Shown in pieces: positions 33,776 through 44,369 of a stretch of DNA of 64,000 nt; within the stretch, counting starts at the first letter, position 1, and each line of letters opens with the position of its first letter. The notes beneath the pieces are model-generated. The model saw only the letters and a program-made list of their open reading frames with translations, did not search any database and was not told where the DNA came from. This DNA comes from Melieria omissa (Eukaryota > Arthropoda > Insecta > Diptera > Ulidiidae). The stretch spans positions 105,983,892 to 106,047,891 of the forward strand of contig OZ020267.1 in the NCBI GenBank assembly GCA_963971225.1. The letters run 5' to 3'. Both the position numbers and the translations under genes were made by a program.

Positions 33776-36420
33776 CCACTTTAACTCCCACAACACACAT
33801 AAGTCCTCCAATACTGTCCGTACTTGGCTTGAAAATTTTGTAATGCGCCTAAAAGTACGCTACGAGTTAATAGCTTTGGCACTTTAGAGTCGCGCCGCAC
33901 ATACCAGCAAAGGATATTTTTTTTCTCTACGCTAGAAAACGATTTACTGCCAGCGATTAAGTACCTGCAGGAATTCCGGCAAAACGGGCGCACTCCTTCC
34001 CGAAATTCGCTCGTGCGGCATATAAAATTTCCATAATTTATAAGCGCCACGCCGCCAAATATTAAATTAAATTGCTGCCAGCCAACGAAAAGAAAAAACA
34101 CAGAGAGAGTAAGCAAAAAAGAGAAAACCAGCAAGTAACAGCGAAAGCCAAGCAGCGAGAGAGCGAATTGAGACTTGAAAAGAGAGAAAAATATTGAGAA
34201 AGGCACTAAAGAAGATGTGGCAAGCGAAAGTCAGAGAAGAAATTCCATAGAACGAGGGAAATTGGCGTCGTGCAGTGTGGACTGAAGAGACACCAGTCTT
34301 GGGTTGTGTTGGGTTGCATTGGGGCGCACTTCGATGGGACACAGCGGTGCTGCAATGTGGCTGTGGCGGGTAGTGAAGTGTGGCTAATAAATTACTCGGC
34401 ACTCGAGCGCGCACTCTAAGCATCTCAAGTAGCGCCGCCACACAAACACATGCGCACAAAAATGCTGGCGTAGCAGCAGTGCTCGGTATGCCAAAGGGGG
34501 AGAAAAAATGTATGAGAGAAAAAAAATGAAATCGCAACGAAAAGCAGAATGGCTGTGTGAGGCGAGAAAAAAATCAACAATAAATCAATATTGGCAATTT
34601 TAAATTGCCAGGTGGTTGTGCGGACGCCAGCTGTAAGGATGTGTAATCTTAGGCAAACAAGCACAACACACACACAGACAGACGAACATATATCTTAACG
34701 GCATATCGAAACGTGTGCGCACTCCATGGAATTTCAGTCTATTAAAATAAGCAAAATGCGTGCAGCGTCCCAAATAGCAGAGAAACTAGCAAAAGTGGCA
34801 AAAATTTACCACAAGAAAAAAATCAAAATAAAGCAAAATTTAGGGCAAAGAAAAACACAAAAAGTGGGCTATTTCCTTTCCTATTTCCTTGAGTCGATGT
34901 CGAGAAGAAGCAGCGCTTAATGTGGCTGACAGTGCAAGTTCGCTGGCACAGAGGTGGATCGTCTGGCCGAAGCTGTGCTGCAGTCAGCTAAGCAATGTAA
35001 TCGTCGAAACGTTAGACGACAGTTAGCGGCTGCACGCTGACCTGGGTCACAGCTACTGGGAATGGCAATTCGCTGGATTTTAGTTAGAACGTAGAGCAAC
35101 GGGAGCTCACCAGGCGTTTGTGTAGGCAGCAGTGGGCCGCGAGGACTGTTGTGATTCGACTTCCTCCCACGCACACACAATGGGGAATTTCGCACAATTC
35201 CCAGCGCAACCGCAACTGCGGCGCTACACGTTTCCAATTCAGCCCTCAAAACTCTAAAAAAAAATTACTAGCGCATTTGCAGCATATTTTTCAACGTTGT
35301 TGTTCCCATACAACGCCAACACTGACATTGCCACAATGCGCGGCAACCTGCAGCGCAACAACGAGAGCTTTGCGCGCTTTTTCCTATTAAAACATCATTT
35401 TCAGGCGAGCGCTGTCGCAGCGAACGCGGTGAGCGACGCGCAGCATAAAATACATTGCCGCCACACACACACACACACACACACACTCCCACTTGCACTC
35501 ACACTCACCCCTATGCATGTGCACGGCGTGTCCATGTCGCGCACCTGTGGCAGTTTTTCGCATAGCTGTCGCTCTCATCCGCACCGCTTCCGGGCCATCC
35601 GCCGCCATCAAGTTGGCCAGACTTGGGCTTCGCCAGCAAGCGGCACAAGTTTAACTAGCCGCCTGCAGTTGTGTTGCAACTGATAGCATTTTCTTGCTTA
35701 ACAATGAGCGGGCTTGTGCGTAGATCCGTTTGCACTGCACACAAACCCACTCACACTCGTGCACATACACACACACATTTTTCCCTCTTAGCTAATGAAA
35801 GTGTGCGCGCTGCCTGGCAGCTACTGTTGTCGCTACTTTTGCTTTTGTTGTTGTTGCTTTTACTGCTTCTACTTTTGCTATTGTTGTTGTTGTTGCTGTC
35901 GCTGCGTTGCTGCAGGTCATGCAACGTTGCCTCTTCATTATGCCATTGTTGTCCTGAGGGCTCCTTGTCGCTTGACTATAGATTTTTTTTCGCGCTTTTT
36001 TTTCATTTCGTTGTGCCTTTGCCTTTGCCTTTCGTGCTACGTTGTTGAGGTTGCTTTGGCTGGCTACTTTATAGCCATGTGGTTGTTGCCGGCAGTAAGT
36101 TTTAACATCGAATTTTCACCCTTACCTCACGTTGTGTGCCTCACGTTTGTGTCGTCGCATTTATTTGCATAACCAAATTAAATTTTCTTCCCCTGCCACT
36201 ATTTTGCCTTCTTTTTAAGGTTTTTTTTTTATTTTTTTTCTTGCTCGTGTTGTTCATTGGGTATCTTGAACATATTTCCGCATAATGCATTTAATCTTTT
36301 TTGTTGTGTCCTTGCTGCCATTCGAAATGCTATTTTAATTGCACTGGTGCGAACGCCAAAGGATCAAAGGTAGATATGGTTAATTGTAAATTGAATTCAG
36401 TAATTGAAGGATTGTTTTGA
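33776..36420. other. unique G+C-richer block with CA and TTG runs
   Basis: Overlapping frames on both strands (34067-34537 minus, 35297-35683 plus, 35671-36172 plus and others) show no family match. CA runs lie at 35461-35487 and 35768-35780; GTTGTTGTTG at 35840-35900. The composition suggests a promoter, UTR or regulatory block of a gene outside or spanning the window, but I cannot support an exon. Confidence 0.45.
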
Positions 36421-36597
36421 ATGAATTGAATTTAAGGATTGTTACAACCCATAAGGCTGTGTGACAGTTATAGGCTTTAAACCGTACTGTAAAATTTTTT
36501 GGAGCAGCCTAAAAGTATGCACAGGCATATGACCGTTTAAATTTGTATGAAGTACATACAAATTAATGATTAAAACATTAATATCGCACACGCACAA

Positions 36598-36789
36598 CAA
36601 AAGTGACACAACTCAAAATTTGTGATTTTTCAGGAAACGCAAAAAACTGTTTTTAAGCTTAATAAACATTTTTTTTTTAAACGAATAGACCGTTCAGTAG
36701 AAAATCCTTACAGATTATGCTTTTTGATAAGTTCCAAGAACTTTTTTTTTATACTAGAAAATCCAAAATTTTGAGTTGTGACTCTTTTG
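36598..36789. repeat. inverted repeat pair, MITE-like
   Basis: CAAAAGTGACACAACTCAAA at 36598 and its near reverse complement ending at 36789 (AAATTTTGAGTTGTGACTC...) enclose about 145 bp. A third copy, CAAAAGTGACACAATTTGAG, lies at about 36987. No TSD seen. Confidence 0.6.
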
Positions 36790-37052
36790 ATGATATTTTA
36801 ATTCAATAATTACGGAACTATTTCAAGTTATGCTACTTTTTCTAAATTTAATAATTATAAATGACGGTTAAAAAGTTGAAAGAAAAATTTTGAAAATTCA
36901 TAATTAATTTAAAAAATTAAAAATATATAAGTACAAAAATTGTCAGAATTTTGCTTAAAATTAACTTTAACAAAAATTTATTTCGTCAAAAGTGACACAA
37001 TTTGAGTAAGGACTCTTTTGCATTGAGCTGCAGCAATCAAATAGCATCAAAC

Positions 37053-37217
37053 ATGGACGAACATTTTCCCATCATTTCACCTCTGTGTACCTTGCAAACT
37101 TGCAAAGTACCAACGATTCCTCTTGACAGTGGAGAAAATAGTGTTCCAGGAATTTTAAACAAGCGCCGAACATTTGCGAAAGAGATGCTCAAAGATTTCT
37201 TACCAGAAGACTGGTAA
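37053..37217 (+). CDS. unidentified 54-residue ORF with a hairpin at its 3' end
   Basis: ATG at 37053, stop at 37215-37217. Reads MDEHFPIISPLCTLQTCKV and ends FAKEMLKDFLPEDW. The composition is more protein-like than the surrounding A+T-rich frames, but I recognise no family. Its last codons lie inside a perfect 19 bp palindrome (37187-37230). A second small frame, starting MAQQIQWFGVLTEEAMSG, runs 37253-37372 in a different phase. Together they may be the remnant of one coding sequence broken at the hairpin; no other support. Confidence 0.25.
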   Translation: MDEHFPIISPLCTLQTCKVPTIPLDSGENSVPGILNKRRTFAKEMLKDFLPEDW

Positions 37218-37230
37218 GAAATCTTTGAGC
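37187..37230. repeat. perfect 19 bp inverted repeat with 6 nt loop
   Basis: GCTCAAAGATTTCTTACCA (37187-37205), loop GAAGAC, then TGGTAAGAAATCTTTGAGC (37212-37230). Confidence 0.97.
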
Positions 37231-38390
37231 TATACTACCTACTATAGAAGTCATGGCACAACAGATCCAATGGTTTGGCGTGTTGACCGAAGAGGCAATG
37301 TCCGGTTATGACTCCCTCAAGAACCCCTATGAGGATTTGTTTGGTAAAATCAGTTGCATGGATCTGCTTTAAACGTTCGAAGGAAAGATCTTGCCGTGTT
37401 ACATTTTTTTTCAAGGATCCATCTAATGTTGGCTCTGTCTAGGTATTCATTTTTCATATGAAAATTGCAGGTAAAAACTGATATAAAACCTAGTCTGTGG
37501 CGTTAATGTATTGAATCTCCGTAACTGCCAGCTCGTTCCCCACAGTGCCCTACAGTTTCCCTCTATGACTTTGTTCCTATGACCCAGGAACGCATTTCAG
37601 GAGCTAGTTGTACTACTCGTATATCCTGTTAAAAGAGCAGCAGTAAACGGCTGTCATGGACCAACCACATTGCTCCAGCAATTTGGGAACAAATCTTGCC
37701 CTACTTATTGAAATTGATCTTCTTTAAGGCTTTCAATGGGACTAAAACATCCTTCTTTTAATTAGTCAAAAATCCATTCTGACAATGCATTGCATCTGAA
37801 GATTTCTTGCGTATGAATTAGTATGCGTCAATTGGTCGCTAACGTTCGGGGTTTGATAAGTTTGATGAGTTGGTATAGAATTAAGACAGTATGGGTTTCG
37901 AACCCACACTCAGTCAAGGTCACAATAAAGAAAAATCATTTTTAATCAACAAGAGTTGTCAGCGGGTAATCGCTGGTCCCTGAGATCAAAGAGATGCTTG
38001 TAGAAGCTTCTAAACTACTAAACTGACTAAACTTGTTGTCATAAAAAATTGCAGAAAGCTCAACTATAAAAGATGTTTTATAAAGAGCCGGTTACCTCAT
38101 ATTCATGGAAAGCAAAGGGTTTGCTCTCAAAGGATTTAGAGATCATAAGACTGGATTTTGTAGTTTGGGATTGATGATACTTGGTTTTAGTAGTAAGCAG
38201 TTAAAATGAAAGATTTTGCTCAATAGATACAACAGACTATTTGTGTGGTTGTGATCTTCGGAAGAACTAAGGGATTCTTTGAAAATGTTCAAGAGGTAGT
38301 AAGTAATCTTAGTAGTAACTGAGTAAGTAAGTTATTAAGACACTACGAATCAAGCTCTTGTAGCCTTTTTTGAGAATAGTTTGTCACTTG
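37231..38390. other. non-coding DNA apart from the small frame at 37253-37372
   Basis: No element or RNA gene recognised. The GGGTTTCGAACCCACAC sequence near 37889 resembles a T-arm but has no tRNA around it. Confidence 0.5.
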
Positions 38391-38399
38391 GTCGGCCTC

Positions 38400-38791
38400 G
38401 ATAGTCAAGCGGGTAGCGCGCTGGCTTCTCATACCAAAGGCTCCAGGTTCGATTCCTGGCTCGGGCTGGTGAACAACTCATCTACTTCTATCGCTATCCA
38501 CATGAAGGGAATGAGAATTGCAAGAATCGCACAAGTGCGCTCTTGGCAGGCAATGGCAAAAACCTCCAAGTGTGAACGAAAAACTGCCAATCGCCGTTCG
38601 GATTCGGCGTTAAACTGTAGGTCCCCTCCCCCCCTTTCCCCATCCGCTTGAAATGTGTGCTGTAACATATGTTGGCAAAACAGTGTTGCATACACAGTTC
38701 AAAAACGGGTGAAATATGTGGTATCACAATGGGCCTTTCAGGCCACCGAGTGTGTCTCTCATAGAGGCAGCCACCGCAACCTAACCTAACC
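38400..38791 (+). mobile_element. tRNA-derived SINE (family 2) with LINE-type 3' tail
   Basis: A 392 bp insertion with a 9 bp TSD, TTGTCACTT (38391-38399 and 38792-38800). The head has an A box (TAGTCAAGCGGGTAGCG, 38402-38418) and a perfect B box, GGTTCGATTCC (38447-38457), within a CCAGG/CCTGG T stem. The body holds CGCCGTTCGGATTCGGCG then TTAAACTGTAGGTCCC (about 38592-38626), the domain shared with family 1. The tail from 38718, GTGGTATCACAATGGG...AGGCAGCCAC...AACCTAACCTAACCT, matches the 3' end of the LINE at 59439-59534. Confidence 0.92.
38447..38457 (+). promoter_or_regulatory. Pol III B box of the family 2 SINE
   Basis: GGTTCGATTCC, 29 bp after the A box TAGTCAAGCGGGTAGCG. The two together form a tRNA-type internal promoter. 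Confidence 0.75.
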
Positions 38792-38879
38792 TTGTCACTT
38801 AAATATATCTTAACTAGCCTATCACTATTCCTATCAGTCATTAATCCCAGTTAGACTCTTCAATACTGACTAAGACTTT

Positions 38880-39330
38880 TTGAGAGCCTCTCGGAATTCT
38901 AAAAGTCCTTACATATTCAAAGTGATTAATTCTCACTCTGTCCTTGAACATTTTGCTGCGTGTTTACTTTTAGCTAAATACAATCGACTAATTGAATGGT
39001 TGAGAAGTTCAAATACTATGATGTTATTCAAAGTTATTCGAAACATTTTTCAAACTTAACCAGTTATTCCACTACGAATCAGATCCTTGAAGCTTCTATG
39101 AAAATATTTTGCTACTCAAACATAGTTTAACCTAATCTGAAAATAAAAGTCGCTATTTTCATATCCGACACCAACTTTAGTTCTACTCTTTCATATAATA
39201 ACTAACTTTCATATTCAAAACAAACATTGACGTGGAGCTCACAAAATTCTCAAAGTCCTTACATATTTGAAAGTGATTACTTCTTACTTTTCCATTGAAA
39301 GTTTTTCGTTTTCTTACTTCTAGCAGTCAT
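38880..39330. repeat. diverged duplication, about 356 bp apart
   Basis: AAAGTCCTTACATATTYRAA plus AGTGATTA and TTTTCTTACTT-type text near 38901 recurs near 39257. Confidence 0.6.
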
Positions 39331-39644
39331 TAAGAACTTCACAAATAATAATAAAAAGTACAGTCTTTAGTTAATTTTCCCCAAACATACTTATGCTCTT
39401 TGATTTATTAACAACATTTCAAAAGGTTGCCCCACTTCTGCCACGGTCATTGGTGTTGTTGCGTACTTCATGAAACGCAAAAATAATGTGCCGCTTCCTT
39501 TTAAATAAAATTTACATTCATTCATGCCATATGCCTCTAAGAGTTTATTGCTTTACGCGCCTTTGTATCTGTTTTATCACGGCACATCTCTTCCCCTCGT
39601 AATGGCACATTCAACTTTACCTTTTCGCTCTCCCGCACCCACGC

Positions 39645-39676
<32 letters not shown>

Positions 39677-40860
39677 ACTCTCACGTCAAAGCTGCTCCTG
39701 CGTGCGCTACACTTCAATACAACTTATTTAATATGCTGCGGCAAGTAATAAATTTGCATTGAACATTTTTTGGGCATACTTCAGAAATAAACGACAGCAA
39801 AAATATGCAGTCGACAAAGCAGCAAATACAACACAAACATTTCGACTCGCAGCAGGTAAGCCAACGTGTGCAAGTAAGCTGTAGGAAGCAACGAGAACGA
39901 CAGCGGCAGCGGACCACACGCTGTTGCTAAATTATCCTTAGTGCCGTAAGTGACAGGCATAAATCTTATCTGTGATTGTCTCTCTGCGCTATGCATATTT
40001 TTATTTGCCGCCCCCTTGTTGCCTCTTTGTGTATGCCCACTTGCCACATTGTCGCTTCCGTACCAATTTCTCTTTTACGCAAAATGCTTCAAGTGCGTTT
40101 TTGTTTGCCTGGATTGCGTTGACTTTTGAAAATCTAAGCAATTCATCCTGCTTGCATATTTTACGCTACATACATTTTATTTGTGTTTGTTTTTGTCATA
40201 AACAAAAGCACACACAAAACACACACACCCATACATACAGAAACATTCGCTTGAGTCAACGACAATGTCAGCATTATAAAACATAAGCCCCTCTATGTGT
40301 ATGTGTTTGTGTTGAGTATTCGTGCATATATCAGTGCTTTTTGTATAATGTGCAACATATTTGTGTACGGTACGCTACATTAGTCCTATGCTTTTGTTGT
40401 TGTTGTTGTTACTGTCATTTCTCGTTACTCAAATGTGACATAAATCAACTTGAACTTTAAGCATCAAACTTTTTACTACACTTTTTATTTTGATTGCTAT
40501 TTACGTTGCATATTTAGCGGCGTTCGGTGTTACCAATTTGCATGGATTTCGCTCTGCAAACGTAAAAACATATTATCTGATACTAGCAAACGACTAGATG
40601 ACTATGTGATGTTTATTTTCCGTGCACGCCATATATCCTTTTTTATGGCAATTTATTTAAACCCCTTTGGTGGCAATGAAAATAATTGGAAAAGTTGTGT
40701 CAAGTATTTTGTTCAATGTTAGTATGCATGAAAATAGTAAAATATGGGCTTATCTTGCAAACATGTGGAACAAAATTTTTAGCGAAAATAATTTGAAAAA
40801 ATTTTTTATTGGATTTTTTGATTTAAAATGGTAAAGAAAACATTAATGTACACTGTCGAA
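39331..40860. other. unique non-coding block with a long CA run
   Basis: A CA microsatellite of about 14 repeats lies at 39644-39671, with a shorter CA run near 40209-40228. Frames here are low-complexity or lack family support. Confidence 0.55.
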
Positions 40861-40869
40861 ACAGGGGCC

Positions 40870-41345
40870 CGATTGAGAGCCTGTTTCTGTGAATTTCTAT
40901 CAGGGGTGGTAAGATAATATTTGGTTATCCTTTAATATGTCAAAAACTCGACTAAGGCCGATTCATAGAAAAATATTGAGTTATCTTTGAAAAGTGCCCA
41001 ATTTAGAAGCCTGTTGTGGGTAATTTCTTACAGGGGGTGAAAAAAGATTTAATTATCCTTCAATACATCGTAAAACGACTCAACAAAGAGACCCGTTTCG
41101 GAAAAATTCTGTTTCTTTGAATTTCTTAACAGGAAATGATAAGAAAAGGGTAAAACAGACCGACAAAAAAATCCCGTTAAAAATATTTATTTGTCTTTGG
41201 AAAGTGTCCGCCTTATCTTTTAAAAGTTTTTGATTTTAAGCCTATTTCAGGTAATTTCTTACAGGGAGTAAAACACATATGTCATTATCCTTCAATACGT
41301 CATAAAAGGACTCAACTAACAGACCCGTTTTGGCAAATTTTTAAC
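40870..41345. repeat. diverged tandem array, about 110-130 bp unit, four units
   Basis: TAATTTCTTACAGGGRGT, ATTATCCTTCAATAC and ACTCAACWAASAGACCCGTT recur near 40885, 41015, 41110 (weak) and 41245. Confidence 0.75.
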
Positions 41346-43406
41346 CAGTAAGAAATTTATAGCGTAACCAGTTCCTGTTCTAAGATTTTTCTAAGATTTT
41401 CGCCGACTTTTTGTTATGTTTGAAGCACAAAAATTATGTTTTTTTTTCTTATTTAACCAAAATATATATAAAGAAAATTCCACGCTTTTACTAATCTATT
41501 CTTCAATCCTTAACTTTCTTGTTATATTATCTGTCTTACTTTAAAAAATATGTTTTAAGATTTCTCCACCCACTACACCCACTTTCTAATCACTTGTTAG
41601 TGCTTCCACTTATACATCAACACACTCTCAATACTTCGTTTTCTCCTTTAAAATTTCATCATATCCTTTAAAGTTTCTTTGCCGCAGAGTATTTCATACC
41701 AGTCTCGACTTGCTCTATGCCAACATTATTGCATTATCCACTTATTTTACTCAGTACTTTCACACCACACACTCCTGGCCATGTTGCTCATGGCGCATTC
41801 CTATGCTCCTGTTATCCTGTACAATGAGTACTTCCGCCGAGCCTTCCACTTAGTCACAGCGCTTTGTTTGGCATTGTATGGCGTGTTCTGCCGCCGCTCG
41901 TCTTTATGTTTGAGCAGCGTGTTAGACATTTGCCACTTTCCGCCCACTCGAACACCTTCTCACACTTCAACGATATCATTTTCATGCTGTTGCATATTCT
42001 CCATGGCAGCAAGGACCTTTGATTTTCTGCCATTCATTCACTCCCACTCGCTCATTCAGGCAGAAGCGTTTTACTCATTTTGGTGCGCATTATCATTTCC
42101 GCATAAATGGCGAAAAATCCGCCATGAAAACGCCTCACGGCCGGACGCAGCAGTGCCGAGTGCCTGCAACGTAGAAAGGCGCTGCTTTCTATTTGAGGAG
42201 TCAAAACTCCAAACGGCAGCTATAAAATTGTGCAGTGCCGCCACACCAACGCTACGCCCAATGTTGTAGGCGTGGCTGAACCACTTCATAAAGTCCCTCT
42301 GTCCTATTGGCTTGCGCTTTTTGTTGTTGTTAATAGCATTGTCCACTGTCGAAAAATCGCTTTAATTTTTCCATTTTTCTTTTTCGGCTCTTACGGCTCG
42401 CTTTGGTATTTCTTGTACATTTTTGAAGTACATGAAAAATTTAAAATAATTATTATCCTTGTCCGCAACAGCGAAGCGGTCAAGCGAGCAGTATGCCGGC
42501 ACATTGTTGGAGCACGCCTGACGGTCAGACAGCCAGCCAGCAGGCAAGGCCACAGCGGCAGCATGCGCAACCAGCATTTTGCGGTTTGCTATTGAATGAA
42601 AGCGCACGCCAAGGCTCGCTGTGCACTCTGTGTGTTGTTTCTTTGCCATGCAAATTGCTATCTTCCCTAACTGAGTGTGCCAGTGTGTGTGTGTATGTGG
42701 GTGGGTGAGGTGGGTGCTTGTTCATGGTCTGTTCAAGGAATTTGCGGTCGCTTTACTAGTTGCTGCAGGGTTGCCAGTGAAAGTTTTTGCAAAATTGCAA
42801 AACTTTAAATGAATTGAAATATTGAAATGATTGAAATTCCCCACAAATTATGCAGCAAGATTAATGAACAAAAAATTTGAAAATTTATTGTGAAAAATTA
42901 ATAAGATTCTGCAATTAAATATTTAATTCTTTTTACTTCAAAACTTTCAATGCTTTAACAAAATTTGGTAAATTGAATGCAGTTTGTTTGAGACCATACA
43001 CAGTCAATCAATCAGGATCCTGTTATAAGTTTACTTATGAGAAAAAAATAGTGTCCTTCAACTGAATTTACAATTTTTTGCCATAAAGAGACCTCAGTTA
43101 CTTATCAACTATTTAATTTTCTTAGATGAAGCCAAAGAGTTGCATAGTTTTAGTCAACCTGGATCCATTTATCTTCTACTGAGTTTAGTTATTTGATCCT
43201 AGTAAACTGAAGCTAAAATTTTCTACCACGAATTGCATGTTCTCAGCTGAAGCTAAATCACTTATCAGCTATTAAATCGTTTTAATCTGGTTTTAATCTG
43301 GTATCTGGTGTATTTAAAGCTTGGTTCATTCTTAGTTCACCAAACCAAGCTTTGATAAAATCCACATTACAAACAAATTGAACAGTAGACACTTTACGTA
43401 ATATGC
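41346..43406. other. non-coding; G+C-richer in the middle (41680-42720)
   Basis: The 196-codon frame at 41679-42269 has no family resemblance and overlaps a minus-strand frame. I treat it as chance in a less A+T-rich block. A weak duplication (CACTTATCARCTATTWAAT near 43092 and 43257, about 163 bp apart) precedes the mariner. Confidence 0.5.
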
Positions 43407-43408
43407 TA

Positions 43409-44151
43409 TCAGGTGTACAACTTTGCTTCCGCCGTTTTCCGATAGGTGGCTGTACCGGCTGAGGCTGGTTGAAATACATAGATGGTAATGCCTTTAAAGT
43501 GAGTGTGGACAGTGCCTAACGAATTGTCATCGCCGTTTCAGTGACAGTTGTTCTTGTTTTCGTATTATTCACGCTCGAAAATGTCCGTTTATGTGCCCAA
43601 TTCTCGCCATTTGCGGGAAGTTTTACTTTTCTGTTACAATTCGAAAAAAAAATGCAGCTGAAGCGCATCGAATGCTCTCAGAAACTTACGGTGATGCTGC
43701 TCTGAGTGAAAGAACGTGTCGGGAGTGGTTTCAACGTTTTAAAAATGGTGATTTCGACATGACAAAGTCATCATCCAACGCGACAATGCTCGGCCTCACG
43801 TCACAAAAGTGGTCAAAAAGTACCTGGAAAGGCTGAAATGGGAAGTCTTGCCCCACCCGCCGTATTCCCCAGATGTCGCCCCTTCTGACTTCCACCTATT
43901 CCGTTCGATGGCACACGGCCTGGCAGATCAACATTTTCAATCCTTCGAAGAATTGGAAAAATGGATTGCTTCATGGATAGCGTCAAAAGAGGACTCCTTT
44001 TTTCGAGCCGGGATCCGAAAATTGCCGGAAAGATGGGAGAAAGTTGTCGCTAGCGACGGACAATACTTTGAATAATACATCTGTAAGCACTTTTTCGCAA
44101 TAAAGCTTTTAATTTTGGAAAAAAACGGCGGAAGCAAAGTTGTACACCTGA
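43409..44151 (+). mobile_element. internally deleted mariner element
   Basis: Perfect terminal inverted repeats of about 28 bp, TCAGGTGTACAACTTTGCTT then CCGCCGTTTT on the left (43409-43436) and the reverse complement on the right (44124-44151). They are flanked by TA at 43407-43408 and 44152-44153. The 743 bp length, against about 1.3 kb for a full mariner, and the transposase relic show one large internal deletion. Identical ends suggest this copy moved fairly recently, possibly as a non-autonomous element using a related transposase. Confidence 0.95.
43581..44075 (+). pseudogene. mariner transposase, internal deletion and frameshift
   Basis: ATG at 43581 begins MSVYVPNSRHLREVLLFCYN. A nine-A run (about 43648-43656) causes a one-base shift, after which the reading continues AAEAHRMLSETYGDAALSER, then CREWFQRFKNGDFDMTK, the N-terminal DNA-binding domain. 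A deletion near 43765-43785 joins directly to DNARPHVTKVVKKYL (second catalytic Asp), then HPPYSPDVAPSDFHLF (third catalytic Asp of the D,D34D triad), and ends LPERWEKVVASDGQYFE at a stop (44073-44075). The first catalytic Asp and linker are missing. The C-terminus is very like Mos1-type mariners. Confidence 0.92.
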
Positions 44152-44369
44152 TACAATAGTTGACAGTGAGATAATATGGACAACACTGTACTCAGTTCTC
44201 ATTAGCATTATTCTTATATAGAAATATTTAAGAGACTCGTATAGTACCAGTAACTTCAAGTTCATAAAAAAGTATATATATGTGGGTTCTGAGTTAAGTC
44301 TCATACGACAACTGGTGGAATTGATTGCCGCATAAGATTTATTGTCCATAGATGGCAATTATTATTTAG

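Noticed and set aside
34067..36172. Cluster of overlapping 100-156 codon ORFs as exons
   Set aside because: Frames overlap on both strands, are Leu/Ser/Cys or His/Thr-rich from CA and TTG runs, and no family motif is visible.
37885..37905. Possible tRNA T-arm (GGGTTTCGAACCCACAC)
   Set aside because: A local palindrome only; no A box, anticodon arm or acceptor stem around it on either strand.
41679..42269. 196-codon ORF as a gene
   Set aside because: No recognisable domain and no convincing start or splice context. It lies in a less A+T-rich block where chance frames are longer.
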